Origin: Oscheius dolichura
Taxonomy: Eukaryota > Nematoda > Chromadorea > Rhabditida > Rhabditidae
Length of the DNA stretch: 64,000 nt
NCBI GenBank assembly: GCA_932521035.1
Contig: OW051492.1
Coordinates: forward strand, 3,534,001-3,598,000
Direction: 5' to 3'
This document shows positions 1 through 11,100 of this stretch, piece by piece. Position 1 is the first letter of the stretch, and every line of letters begins with the position of its first letter. A model generated the notes under the pieces. It was not told where the DNA came from, ran no database searches, and saw only the letters and a list, made by a program, of their open reading frames with translations. The position numbers were made by a program, and so were the translations under genes.

Positions 1-1
1 A

Positions 2-780
2 ATCTCACAGAAACGTGAATCCTCTGTAGAGCATTTGGATAAAGATGAAAACGATCAGCCTGACTTGTCTGAACCCAAGACTAAGAAGATGCGCTACGCC
101 TCCAAGAAGGCTAGGCAGCCCAGTGGTTCGTTCTGTAAATATCACTAGATTATCCATTTTACAACAATATGGGAATTATTTCTAGGCCGCACAAATGATA
201 AAGAAGAGACTCATTCCACTAAGCAGCCTTCTTCCTACGCTAGCGGAGCAACGTTAAAGTACAATGCGGCTGTTCCTTTGAATCGTATCGTCGGCATAAC
301 ACAAAAAATGTTTTCTAATTGCTAGTTTTCCAGATATTCGACAATATTGACACATTTCTATCGGGTTTGTGGGAAGCTAGTAAAGTACGCAATTACAAAG
401 TTCCTTCTCGTGGTGATATTTCAGTTAACTTGCCATATGCCAGGATTCTTAACGGTTCGCCATTTTGTGCAAAGCTAGTTTTTACTATACATTTAGAAAA
501 TGATGCAGACTTGCTGTTCGAGCATTGTTTAAATTTTGTTCGTGTACATGAGCCAGAATGTCGCACTTTACCCGCGATTGATCTCGTATCTACTATTTTA
601 TTTCCCGAAGTTATTCTGCTTTCTGTAACGAAGGCTAGTGATATGTTTATGTTGACAATACGGTTTTAGGAGCGCAACATAAGCTATGATGAAGCTGTAA
701 AATACATGATCTCATACACCGGTAACCCTATTGAGGGCTTCAACAATGATCCGTACGTGTCGAAAAACCCCATGTCATAA
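2..780 (+). CDS. NCoR/SMRT-like corepressor paralogue, 3' part only
   Basis: Only the C-terminal part lies in the window; the reading frame is open from base 2. Four exons can be joined in phase: a basic, lysine-rich stretch (KTKKMRYASKKARQ), a linker with ATLKYNAAVPLNRI, then a conserved block (IDTFLSGLWEASKVRNYKVP, ENDADLLFEHCLNFV, LPAIDLVSTILFPEVIL), and a short tail ending SKNPMS at 778-780. Introns are about 45 bases. The block is closely matched by the end of the next gene (3541-3900), including the positions of both introns, so the two genes are a tandem duplicate. The family assignment rests on that neighbour, which has a SANT domain; the block itself I do not recognise. The missing 5' part lies to the left of the window. 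Confidence 0.6.
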
Positions 781-1877
781 ATGCGATCTTTCAGCAGTTC
801 TGAAGCACCACTTCACATTCTTGTAGATGCGGCTGTTGTTGAAGTGAAGCCCGAAGATCAACCTTAGTTTTCTTCAGAATTTCTATTTAATATGGTTTAC
901 GCTTCTTATTTACTGCTTCAATTAAACTTACTGATTTCTTGTCGTTGTTTTATCTAAAATATCTCTTTCGAAAATTGCAGGACGTCTCCATAAAATTTGG
1001 CATATAAAACCGGAAAAATAAAAGGCGCAGCAATATAATATAGAAGACTACGCTGTTTTTCTCTAACATGATGGGAAGCTCGCCGATGCCCAATCTGATA
1101 TGCTCTTCTGGCATCGGAGCTTGTTTTTAAAGCCGTCTTGTGCTTCCCAAACTTCCTAGCTATTTCCCTGCACCTATCCTTCTATTCACATCTAAATCGG
1201 AAAATGTTATTTTAAAAAACTGCTCTCGACTTCTTGATCAGCTTCTTCATTTTCTTGCCGTCCCGATTGTCTATTCCTCTTAGATCTTTTGACCCGACTC
1301 CCCCAAATGGGATTATCTTTCTGATCTTTTCTCCATAAGTATTCACTCATTCACGACATTTTACAATTCTCATCATTACATCAACGCATGTTCCTCTATG
1401 GTATTGGACGTTGTAGATCGCCCCGGCCCTATTTGAGGTATTGTCAAGCATTTTCAATGGTTAGCTTGCCTTTTGCTCCGTTTCACCTCGAATAAGGTTT
1501 TTACCTCTTATATATATATATATTTGAGGTAATATGTATATAATTACTCCGATCTGCTATTCCACACCTTAAACTGGGTTCACGTTCACTTGGAACCATG
1601 GCACACTATAGTGACCTTATAAACAGCTGTGAATGGGAAAACGGGGAAAAAGAATAAACGAAACTAGTCCAAGTTTCGGCAGCTTGTCGACAAGGCCGTG
1701 CTCTTATGTTTTTGAATATCGCGCGGCGTCTTTTGGGGGGAAATCAACATTTGACGTTGTCGCAAGTTGTAAGTCGCCTTCTTGTATTGGGGTTGTACGG
1801 GTTGCCAAATAGAACAGCTGCTTATAATTGACCAATAACTAGTTTTTATCTTATTCTAAATTGCATTTCAGGTACCG
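781..1877. other. Intergenic, no gene seen
   Basis: This is about 1.1 kb of AT-rich spacer between the two tandem paralogues, presumably the 3' UTR of the first gene and the promoter of the second. It holds one clear hairpin (1076-1122) and a short TA run near 1508-1524. The 3' splice site just before 1878 is probably the trans-splice acceptor of the next gene. I see no convincing coding exon here. Confidence 0.5.
1076..1122. repeat. Short inverted repeat (hairpin) in spacer
   Basis: AAGCTC...CGATGCC at 1076-1090 is the reverse complement of GGCATCGGAGCTT at 1110-1122, apart from a 2-base bulge. It forms a 13-bp stem with a loop of about 19 bases, followed by a TTTTT run. The stem is too short for a typical microRNA precursor. 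It could be an RNA-processing signal at the end of the first gene or a small repeat; nothing decides between them. Confidence 0.4.
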
Positions 1878-4142
1878 ATGACCGAGATCAGTGGCGGTGG
1901 AGATCGTACCGTCCATATCTCCCCCTTCATAATAGAGGAAGAGCTGAAAACCGGTGTAGATCAAACGGAAAATAAGCCTGACACAAAAGTTCGAGCTTTA
2001 TTAGAGATCATGGATATGTTTTTTGTAGATATACACAGATCCTTTTGAGATGTCTGACTGTGAAGAGATAAACATATTTGAGTTGAAAGACAGATTACAG
2101 AAGAGTCGGGAGTATTGGAACGTAGAGCACAAAAAGAAATGCAGCGATGCACAAGGAAAGGATGAGAGCCAAACAGATACAAAGCCATTGTATAGACTCT
2201 TGTTGTTCACCTTCTACTATCCACCTTCTTTCAGAGACCAAGAATCCAAGTGGCGACAAATTTTCGAGACCACTTTCAAGAGATTGTGTAATCAGCGTAG
2301 TGATAAAGAGGGACAAAAGCGGAGAAGAAGTCAGGCTACCTCGGAATATCTCTCGGTTACAACAGAAAATGTTATTTGTCATTTATTCTGATAATTGTGC
2401 GTTATTAGGTTGACGATGAAACTATGAGACAGAATGCGGCAGTTATTCCTTGCTTGTATACTTCAGGAAATAACGACGTTCCAGCTACTTCACTAACTGA
2501 AAAAAGTATAGTTCATCACAGTGTAGCTGAGAAAGAGAAACAAAGGTATGCAATATGAGTACACCAACGGTTCCGCTTTTTACAGAATCCGAAACTTCGA
2601 AGCCTCCTGGTCAGACCAAGATATAGCAAAATTTAAAAGCAGGCTCAGCGTTGTGGGTAAAAATTTTGCTAACATTGCAAAGTTTTTTGCGGACAAGGTA
2701 TTTTAGAGGTGCTGCTTTTAGATGATTTTACAGACTGTGAAAGATTGTGTGGAATGTTATTATCTTATTATCAAAAGATACAATCTTGACTATAAGAATT
2801 TTGTCCCGAAGCCTATGCAGACGAGAAAATATCGGCCTCCACCTTTGCCAACAGCTGCCGCTCTTGCAGTATACCAACAGAATAGCAATTCTGACATTTC
2901 ATTATATGGTACGAACCTTCTGTGTCTGATAGTATATATTTGAATAGGATTTACTAATGCTGCGCGATGCTACAAATGCCAGCAAGTGTTAGACACTAAT
3001 AAAGATTCTATGCGAGTAACTAGAGGGCTCGTCGATGCTGGTAGGTTTTTGGAATCAATTTAACCATATTATTATTTTAAAGAGAGCGATGATATAAGAG
3101 ACACAAATGTACAAAGAATTTGTGGTAACTGTTATAATGAAGAAATAAAACGAAGAGTACAGCAACAGCATGCAAAATTGAAGAAACCTGGAAAAATACT
3201 TGCTTCACGATGGAAAAAACTAAATACTGGACAAAAGTAAGCCTCTCTATTATATTGTTACAAAAGTTGTTGAGAACTCTTCTACGGCATGAAATTGCCC
3301 GTGACATGACATTCGCTTGTAGTGCTTGCAACAAAAAGCTCCTGGAACGGGTGGATTTGCTCTTTTTCAGTGGGACGGCAGCTGATTGGTATTATTTGTC
3401 AATTTAGACCACAACAATGATGGAGACATCTGTTGCCAACGACATTATCCTGGTGGTAATCAGTTGAAGCTCACTTCAGGTGTTCCTCTTAATCATATCG
3501 TATGCAGAGAGCCGTTTCATATTAGTGTTAATTTCAGCTATTAGAAAATATAGACAAGTTTTTGTATGACATTTGGCATTCGCAAAAAGTCCGCGGCTAT
3601 AAAGTTCCTAAAAGAAGTCAGATAGCAGTCTCGTTCCCTTATGCTAAAGTACTCAATGGTAAGTATAATTGTAACAGAATATTTTGTCTTGTAGAGAACG
3701 ATGTCGATGTGCTTTTTGAGCATTGTTTGAATTTTGTTCGTTTGTACGAACCTGAATGTGGAAGTTTGCCAGCTATCGATCTGGTTTCAACGGTTATTTT
3801 CCCTGAAGTTATTCTTCGCTCGATTATGATGGTAACTTTGTTAAAATCTGATAACTGCAGAAATCCAATTTTTTTAGGAACGAAATATCGGCCATGATGA
3901 TGCCTACATGATTCTTACAACTGAAGACGGTGGTCCCGAAATGTAAGCTTCGTTAAATAATTGTATTTTCTATATGTTACAGCAAGCGTCCTCGTCATAA
4001 TGGGTGCTATGTCTACAACGAAAATAATGGTAAAATGTAAGTTTTTGCTATTTATTTAAAAGAAAGTCCTAGCGAATTTATTGACAATCAAGAAGCCGTA
4101 GATAGCGACCCTGAAGCAATGATTGACATCGAAACCCTCTAA
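1878..4142 (+). CDS. NCoR/SMRT-like SANT-domain transcriptional corepressor
   Basis: This is a multi-exon gene starting MTEISGGGDRTVHISPF directly behind a 3' splice site. After a charged N-terminal region comes a SANT domain over about 2581-2810 (WSDQDIAKFKSRLSVVGKNF, then FFADKTVKDCVECYYLIIKR), closest to the first SANT domain of NCoR/SMRT and C. elegans GEI-8, where a similar CVxYYYLxKK motif occurs. It is followed by cysteine pairs (CYKCQQVL, RVTRGLVDA, RICGNCYNEEIKRR, FACSACNKKLLERVD) that resemble zinc-binding segments of invertebrate NCoR proteins. It ends with the FEHCLNFV...FPEVIL block shared with the upstream paralogue and an acidic tail ending DIETL. Family proteins scaffold histone-deacetylase complexes with nuclear receptors in the nucleus. 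The SANT call is firm; the NCoR identity is probable. Confidence 0.6.
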
Positions 4143-5260
4143 ATGATATTGATATTACTTTTCTACGCATTTTTGTTTATACTGTAATAACAAACATACC
4201 GAAACAATGACGAAAAATGTTGAATTGCGCTATGGAATTCTCGGCAATGAACTCAACATCTGTGGGGACGGTGTTTGTTGTCATTCTCGGATGAATGAAA
4301 TCACCTCATATTCCGGGCCCAATTACCGTATCCCATGTGCCAGCTGAGCCACCAACACAGGTGGCCGATATAGTCATCTGGCCCCTCCTCCTGCACTCGC
4401 CTGAAATCTGTGTGTTCGCTTCTGTCGCCTTGAAATGCTGCCTTTCGACAATGAAGTAATAGCTTATGCATTGGCCTTCACTATTTCTACCGGAGGAGCT
4501 GCCTGTAATCATTACCTAAAATGCTTGATTTCCCTTTTTGATGTTTGTAATTATCCTTCAGCAAAATTGTTGACTTTCATGTTGTGCTTCCTCTTTGTGA
4601 GTACTATTATTGGTATAGTGCTTTTCAAGAGGCAGAGGTGGTCTAGTATCAGTTGGTTCAGAAGCGCCGCGAGATCTCTGGTGAGTCTGCCCACTCTTCC
4701 TCTTCTATCCACTTTTTAGAGAGATCATCCCCAGAGACGGGCGGCCCTGTTGCGCCCCGGTCTGGCAGATGAAGCCGTCTGAGGAGGACAGCGGCCGTCT
4801 GGACTCCTCTTTACCTAACTAATATATTATCTTCAAAAGAACGTACATTATATAAGTATGTTCATTTATTTGCCGTTAATTGGCATAAATCCTTCCCTTC
4901 AATGGACGGCCAAGTTTCGTCATCGCGCAGCTGCAGCGTCGAGTCACCGCCGGAGCTGGGTGACCTTTGAAAAAAGTTGACTGTAAATAGCCTCAATCGG
5001 AAGATCACTCTGAATAAAATGAGAGAAAAAAACACTCCTAAGTGGTTGTGAGAGATGACTGATGGCCATGATTAACAGATAGTGTAACAGGGGGATGACT
5101 ACAGGAAGGGAGGACGGCCGATCACTTCTAGTCGGCCAGGCCGTGGGCTGGGAACAGTCGGTGACAATTGAGTTGCGTGTCCCTCCCATAACTCTCGTGT
5201 CTACATCGATCCCTGCCTCCCGCTTGTTTACTTTTCATCTCGACCGTTCGTCCCCGCCAA
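4143..5260. other. Intergenic, no supported gene
   Basis: Composition changes here from AT-rich to GC-rich. A 94-codon open frame from 4435 has two hydrophobic stretches but no recognisable family, no splice signals and no clear start context, so it is not called as a gene. The right half is the likely promoter of the small membrane-protein gene at 5261. Confidence 0.4.
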
Positions 5261-5671
5261 ATGGACCTCGCCGTTCTGGTGGCTAGCCTGGCCTTTTACA
5301 CGGCCCTGTCGCACCTCTTGGATTATTTCAACTGGGTGAGTGCCGTGTCTTCTTCTTTAGTTACTAATTCCAGACGGCCGCTTCCTATTATGTTGATCTC
5401 ATTGCTAAAATCAATCTCCTGTTGATAGTTTTTGACCTCTTGAGGCGATATTGGCGTCTCCCCCTTGGGAGGATGGCTCTCTGCCAGGCCTTCCTCGGCC
5501 TCTTGATCGGAGCGGGATTTTACCTGGGGAATTGTCAGTCTCCTTGTGTGAAATCATTAGATTTCTTTCTGTTTAGACCAAATCTATGATACGGCGAGGT
5601 ACCTCTTCGTCCTGAACGCGTGTGCCATACTGTTCCGCCTGGTGACCGATGCCCCCTCGCCCGGTGACTGA
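5261..5671 (+). CDS. Small multi-pass membrane protein (FNW family)
   Basis: Three exons (5261-5335, 5374-5533, 5577-5671) join in phase to 109 residues, with introns of 38 and 43 bases. The protein is mostly hydrophobic, with four likely membrane segments: VLVASLAFYTALSHLL, KINLLLIVFDLL, FLGLLIGAGFYL and LFVLNACAILFRLV. The first segment is followed by DYFNW. The same F-N-W motif next to a membrane helix recurs in the small proteins at 7190 and 31060, which suggests one family. No catalytic motif is visible and I do not recognise a named family. The start has the context CCAAATGG, like neighbouring genes in the cluster. Confidence 0.6.
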
Positions 5672-5764
5672 AATTCCCTTTGTTTTTCACTGTTCCTAAT
5701 ATTACAAATACAATAATACTGCATTTCTTTATTATCGTCTGCGTTGAGAGGAAGATGTCGTCGA

Positions 5765-6022
5765 TTAGCCGGGCGGGAGGACGATTGCTCTGGCGGCGGC
5801 CGGATTCCGGGCGACGTGCTGCTGGTATGCCTCCTCGGCCACGACCCTCATCAATTTCTTCAACTGTAGTTGAACATCCTCCTTGGGATACGTGGCCAGA
5901 ACGCGTTGGAGGGACATCCACAGGGAACTCATCCCAGACCGGGGGAAGACCGTGGCCGGCGTCACTATTGGGGCAGGTGCCGTCGGGGTGGACAGGAGCA
6001 GGGCCAACAGCAGCCACCACAT
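5765..6022 (-). CDS. Small secreted protein with signal peptide
   Basis: A single open frame of 85 residues starts MWWLLLALLLSTPTAPA, a typical signal peptide with probable cleavage after an Ala-Pro-Ala region. The mature part has amphipathic helix-like stretches (SLWMSLQRVLATYPKED, QLQLKKLMRVVAEEAYQQ) and ends ARAIVLPPG. A terminal glycine can be an amidation signal in peptide precursors, but no dibasic cleavage sites frame a peptide and no neuropeptide family is recognised. The frame is open 26 codons further upstream, but the signal peptide favours this Met. It lies in the GC-rich cluster, opposite its membrane-protein neighbours. Coding status is probable, function unknown. Confidence 0.45.
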   Translation of the reverse strand: MWWLLLALLLSTPTAPAPIVTPATVFPRSGMSSLWMSLQRVLATYPKEDVQLQLKKLMRVVAEEAYQQHVARNPAAARAIVLPPG

Positions 6023-6565
6023 TGAAAGACCGGATAGAATGGGAGTAGTAGAGACGGGGGATTTGGCTGGTCTAACCTGCTCGACCGAAGTAAAAACCAA
6101 AATAAATGGGCAGCGGTCCCGTCTCCACCGGGACGAGTGGTGCCGGACGACAACTTGGGTCGGCTAAAATGTGGGATGGTAAAGATGGAGATCGCAGAGT
6201 GTCCGGGTGAAAATAACATAGTTATAAACTGTTTTCCATGTTGTCGATTCTGTCTACTGGGGTTTCTGGCGAGCCGCCATCCACCGTCGCCTGCCAGCAG
6301 TCGATCAGGGTCTCCGATGGCCTGCTCTCCATCACAAGAGGGACCATGGTCTGGTAGAAATTACAAGCACTTTGTTCTCTGCCCTTGTTGTGCCCTCTTC
6401 CCCCACAACTATTTCCATCCTCCCAGACTGCTTTTCGTGCCCTTTGCAGGGAGCACACGAGGATGAGACATCGTTGAGGAGGATCGAGGCTGTGTCATCT
6501 CGGTTGGCCGTGTGATCGCCATTCGTATAAACTCTCCCCCATCGACAGACTTATCCTTCTCTCAA

Positions 6566-6837
6566 ATGGGTCTGCTCATGAGTACCATCACTATCATCAG
6601 ATCTGCCGCCCGCGTCTCCCCTTATCTCCTCTATGTTGGTGTCGCCATCCACCTGATCCAGTCCACGAGCGAGTGTAAGTCTCCCGCACATCTATATAGT
6701 AAAACTGACGCTCAGTTCCTCCTTTGCTCAGAGGCCCAAGCATCGTCGTCTTGTCCTTCCCTCTCCAGCTCCTCCTCCTGATCCATCATCGCCTGATCCT
6801 TGACGAGATCACGGCCGATATGCACCGGGGCGATTAA
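6566..6837 (+). CDS. Small two-helix membrane protein
   Basis: Two exons give about 70 residues. Exon 1 (MGLLMSTITIIRSAARVSPY, then LLYVGVAIHLIQSTSE) ends at a GTAAGT donor near 6674. Using the acceptor after CTCAGAG, exon 2 reads IVVLSFPLQLLLLIHHRLIL and ends ADMHRGD at 6837. An earlier acceptor would give a serine-rich tail instead, so the exact splice site is uncertain. Length and character match the other small membrane proteins in this cluster. No family is recognised. Confidence 0.4.
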
Positions 6838-7189
6838 AACGACTTCTAGCCTCGTTCTATTCGGGTCTCCTCAACTTGTATTTGTGATAATAAATCTCCC
6901 CATTTGAGCTGCGTTGTATCCCTCGGGCCGATATTGATTAGTTCACGATTTGACAGACGAGTCGGTCAAGCTGCGGGCACATGGGGGAACAGACAGTGGG
7001 ATGACTGAGTCGAGCAGCAGCATATTCATCGATTCTTCCCGGTATCCCTGTCTCTTCCCGAGTTGTCCTCCCCCACCTCGCAATCTTGTCGTCGTCCATT
7101 TTCTAGAATAGCCAACAAATCACATAAACGGAACGAGGAGGTGTCCAGTGCTCATTACTACCGTAGTCCCGAGTCGTAACTCCCTCCAA

Positions 7190-7544
7190 ATGGGCAGTCT
7201 ACCCGTCCCCTCCAGAATGACCTGTCTCCGTATTTTCCTCTCCTTCAACTGGGCCTGTGTCTGCTGTCTCGCCCTCCTCTCCAATGCCTACTACAATAAC
7301 GGTAACCTGTTCTCCCGGCCGGCAGCTTCCCCTCACTTCAGAAGACCTCGCCACGGATCTCATCATCGTGGCCGTCTTCTTTGCCGGGGAACTCCTCCTC
7401 ATAGCCGAGTACACTCATAACTGGCTGGGCTTCGAGAAACGCTCGGAGGCAGGTCGTCTTCCTCCTTACAGTATGCCTCGTTCCTTTCAGCCGATTCAGA
7501 TGGTTTACGTCCATCGTCATTACGATCCCGTCCCGCCTCTTTAG
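7190..7544 (+). CDS. Small membrane protein (FNW family)
   Basis: Two exons (7190-7301 and 7342-7544, with a 40-base intron) join in phase to 104 residues. An N-terminal hydrophobic segment, CLRIFLSFNWACVCCLALL, carries the F-N-W motif. It is followed by DLIIVAVFFAGELLLIAEY and a polar tail ending HRHYDPVPPL. Met at 7217 is an alternative start. The arrangement resembles the gene at 5261 and the ORF at 31060. No known domain is visible; the small membrane-protein call rests on hydrophobicity only. Confidence 0.5.
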
Positions 7545-7660
7545 GAGAATAAATACTTCTCTTTTTGTTGCCCCTCCTGTCACTGGTTTTATTCCAATGT
7601 TGTCATCATTCTACCTATCTCTATTTTTAGAAGAGAAATAATTGTAGACAGAGGAGAGAG

Positions 7661-7937
7661 ATGCCCGCCAAGTACTCCGTCTACGTCGTCTCCGCACTGT
7701 ATGTCTTCTGTTCGTGTGCCTTCCTCATGGGCCGTATCATCCTCTACAATTCTTCTCCCTCCCTGTCCATGTCTCCTGTTCCGAATCTGACCTGTTCCTG
7801 GAGTTCCTCCTGCTCCTTCTTGGCTGCTGTGGCTTCTCCTTCGCCATCCTCCATGCCTTCTACTGGCTGCTCCACCACGAGGCGGCCAGCCTCGCGCTGC
7901 GAGAATCTCTCACCGACGGTGGGAAGGCTCCGTTCTA
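7661..7937 (+). pseudogene. Small membrane protein gene, apparently frameshifted
   Basis: The first frame starts MPAKYSVYVVSALYVFCSCA and continues FLMGRIILYN as a good membrane protein, then degenerates into Ser/Pro-rich sequence. From about 7755 a second frame carries the expected hydrophobic continuation (DLFLEFLLLLLGCCGFSFAI, then LHAFYWLLHHEAASLAL), ending GGKAPF at 7937. No intron of plausible size with GT...AG ends restores the frame. It therefore looks like a broken copy or a sequencing error in a gene of the same cluster. Confidence 0.35.
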
Positions 7938-8448
7938 ATAAAACTGAAGGGGGAGGTTGACTATATGCCTGAAACAAGCGAAGAATGGGCTTTTGGGCAT
8001 TGGCATTCCCTCCGAGACCGATACGTTTATCAAGGTTGGGCATCTCCACTAATATGCAGCGTCAGCTCCGTCGTTTTCGAGTAGGCGTCCTGATCAAGGT
8101 GGAGCAGACCGTGTTCCGAGTTACGTCTCACGCTGTCCTTCCTGATCGCCGAGTATTTCGGCGGGCCGCTAATCACCACCGCCTGCCAGCCGTCGTGCCC
8201 GCCACGATTGTCCGAAGTCTCCTAATAGTCGGTCAGCACCATCCACGGCGGCACGACTTTCCGTACCAGTTGATCCAGCCTTCAGCAGCTGAAGTTCAGC
8301 CGCAGAGATGGAGATAAACCAGGCACGACGGCTTGAACCAGAGAAAGAGATTCGCAAGTAAAAATAGATGATACAATAATTCAATAATATCAAAACAAAC
8401 TTTATGTACAAAATTAAACGAAAAATCTATCAAATAAAATAGATAAAC
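7938..8448. other. Intergenic, no gene seen
   Basis: The GC-rich cluster gives way near 8340 to AT-rich sequence. Short open frames occur but lack domains or splice signals. A stretch near 8120-8210 (frame reading LSFLIAEYFGG) may be a remnant of another small membrane gene, but this is not supported well enough to call. Confidence 0.35.
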
Positions 8449-9889
8449 TTATTTTGGAAGTCTTCGAATTTCATGAATAAACCAGATCATAAAGGTGAAC
8501 AAGTGCACTGAGAAATTTTGGTGAAGCCAGGCAATCACCGGAGGATCACGGAAATACTAAAACCAGTAATACAAACTAATTGTAGCTTACCAATGTTGTA
8601 ATTCCTAACAAGAGCTGTGTATAACCCATAGCCATAATGCCTTTTAGAGCAAGGCGTGCTCGTGGATGGAGGGCTTGTCGGCGACAAACAAAATATGTAA
8701 TATTAATGGTAGCAAATGTGATGTAACCCTAGAAAACTATTAGCCCATAACAGAATAAAGCATACGATATAGCGATGAACGAAGTTAGCCGTGATCTTAT
8801 TTTCGAAAATGTTCTTCCATTTCGGCTCCATTACAAAGAGATCATCGGGAAGCCATTTACGTGCGTATTCAGGTTCAGCAGCATCCAAGGCAGTGAGAAA
8901 GCTGCCCATAAATGATCCAACAAGAAGTAGAGTAATTAACGCTTTTCCAAAAATCCGAGATCGTCCAATATTTGCGATAGTTGAATGCTAAAAACAGTTT
9001 AAAATATAATGATAAAAAGGAAAACTCACATCTTGTGGCTTCAGTAACATGGATAAGCCATTGTATACGAATATTCCATATAAGAAGAAAGGTATAATAA
9101 GATGTGCAGCCATTCTATACTGACTGACTCCGGGTTTCTCCTTATTGGCCATAAGCTCTCGATGTAAGCCACTGTGAACCATCCACCATCCCAGAGGAAT
9201 CTGAGCTGTCAACAGGATACCGGCCAAAAGTAAATGCTTCTTCAGCAAAGCGTTGAAATATCCCTTCCTCCAGAAGATGACACATGGAATGGTAAAGGCT
9301 AAGAAAAGCATTCGGCCACCCATTCGATGGAAGTATGCCAAGAACCAGCGATATTTGTATTCCGAAAGAGTTAGGTCACTTCGGTCTTCCGGTGTCAGTC
9401 TAAAATTTACCAGAATTTATCAATTCTAAACACTGAAACTCACAATTTGTATTCGTCGAACTTCTTATAATTTTCAAACTCCTCTTCCCAGTGTCCAAAA
9501 GGTGGAATCCATCGAAATGGATGTCTATCTACCATTTTCATAGCTGCTTCACTGAGTCTAAATTATAACAATCACTATATCTTTGCATCCGTTACAAACC
9601 GAGTAAAACCGCCTGCACTTACACCAAAATATACGCCAGCAGCGCATCCCATAAGCCATAATCCGACATATTTTCTTTGCTGGGGTGTCATTCCATGAAC
9701 TACGGTATCACTAAGTTGTCTTTTGATTTCACTGCAATTATTCAGTTAATGAAAAGTGAACACTTACTTTGCCGGAGTATACATAGCTTTGGTGGCTGTT
9801 CTTGCAGCATTACGAAGAGCCATCATATGGGTAAACGGATTAGAATAAAAGCTACGTCGAAAAACAGAGTTTATAACTGAAAACGGCAT
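8449..9889 (-). CDS. COX15: COX15, heme A synthase (mitochondrial)
   Basis: Seven exons (9889-9768, 9731-9600, 9557-9444, 9399-9030, 8987-8766, 8728-8591, 8556-8449) join in phase to 401 residues, close to the family's usual length of about 410. COX15 oxidises heme O to heme A in the inner mitochondrial membrane for cytochrome c oxidase assembly. Diagnostic stretches are GGFTRLSEAAMKMVDRHPF, YFHRMGGRMLFLAF (an HxxxGR-type heme-ligand helix), IPLGWWMVHSGL and QYRMAAHLIIPFFLYG, with further histidines in NFVHRYI. The N-terminus (MPFSVINSVFRRSFYSNPF) looks like a mitochondrial presequence. Introns are about 36-45 bases. The stop is TAA at 8449-8451. Confidence 0.93.
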
Positions 9890-11100
9890 GTAAGTCCAGC
9901 AGAATGGATGGAAGAGACAAATACTAGACAGATTTTAGAGTGAACCGAGATCAAATGAGCGAAAAACATTGTTGTTATGCCCGCCCTCTTCACCTTGTTT
10001 ATCTTTTTGAGGGAGTAAACAAGGCATGCCACTGGGTCGTTCTTCTGTTTTGGGGCCATTCTTTTCAATACTAACCAATTATTATGCACCAAATGAAGTG
10101 GGAAATGATAAAATAAAGAGTGGAAAAACTCTGGAGACAATATATCAGGAGAACACAGCAAAAAAAGAGCGGCGCATCACCGCTTTTCTAAAGTTGTGTT
10201 TTTGTAGCCAAAATATTGACCAACTTATCGACGCAGGTTGCATTTTTAACTCTAGTCAGCTAAATGATACTCAATTCTATCATATTATTGTTGAAATGTG
10301 AAAAAGAAAATGATATAAGTTATTTGCTTTGTTCTGTTGTGGGCTATCTCGAAGAGGCTGATCTTATGAACCGGACGAAAGACAAAGAACACTTGTGGCT
10401 GATCATTCTATATTTGTAGTCAATTTTAGCTGAATATCACATATTTATGAAAACAATGTCACTGTAATTCACTTTCAGGAGATGAAACTCATTGTTTTCA
10501 GCAATTGCAGCATATTCTTCTTTCTTCCGAAACATCGACGATAATTTGTCATTCATTTCGACCCATATCTATATCTTTCTCTATATACTTTGATATGGAA
10601 AGGGAAAACGCGTTGAAGACTGCAGAAAACGATGATACTAGAAATATACATATTCCATGATCTAAGACTTGTAAAGATGGTCCCCTTTCATTTTTGTGGA
10701 CTCTCAAAATGTTCACATTGACCGAGTCATACCCACCCCGGAATACATGCATAGAGCCTGTGCTAAAAATTGATTTTCCAACGAGATATCACGCTCAACT
10801 GGTAGACAAGAGAGAAGAGCGCCCTCTCTGGCGAAGGAGTGTGCTGGGTTAGGAGAGAGCAGAGTTCCCGAATAGATTGGCGCAACACCGCTCTCCCTTT
10901 TGCCAGACGACTGACGACAATACATAACACAGATTTTCTCACGGCTATCAACTCCACAGTATGTTCTCTAGCCTTTCAGAAAGAGCTCTACAAAAAAGAT
11001 CGAAGATATTTGAACTGTTTTATTTTTTATTTTTTCAGTGAGACGAAGCAAGCGCAGAGTTGGAGAGGAGAAAGACGGCAGACAGGCACAAACTACACAA
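9890..11100. other. Intergenic, no supported gene
   Basis: This separates the divergent COX15 (-) and SANT-module (+) genes and presumably holds both promoters. An open frame of 91 codons at 10026-10301 and others near 10839 have no recognisable domain, no splice signals and no membrane or signal segment. The sequence becomes more GC-rich from about 10800. Confidence 0.4.

Noticed and set aside
1785-1810. TTGTACGGGTTGCC, resembling the 3' arm of the hairpin family
   Set aside because: It lacks the TGCCGAG or CTGAG part, and no complementary arm was found nearby.
5535-6020. 161-codon minus-strand frame overlapping the small genes at 5.3-6.0 kb
   Set aside because: It is antisense to the well-supported spliced gene at 5261-5671 and overlaps the signal-peptide ORF in another frame; its composition is Arg/Gly/Pro-biased.
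5765-6022. Assignment of the small secreted protein to a CRF/DH44, DH31, PDF or NPY/F hormone family
   Set aside because: None of the defining C-terminal motifs of those families is present.
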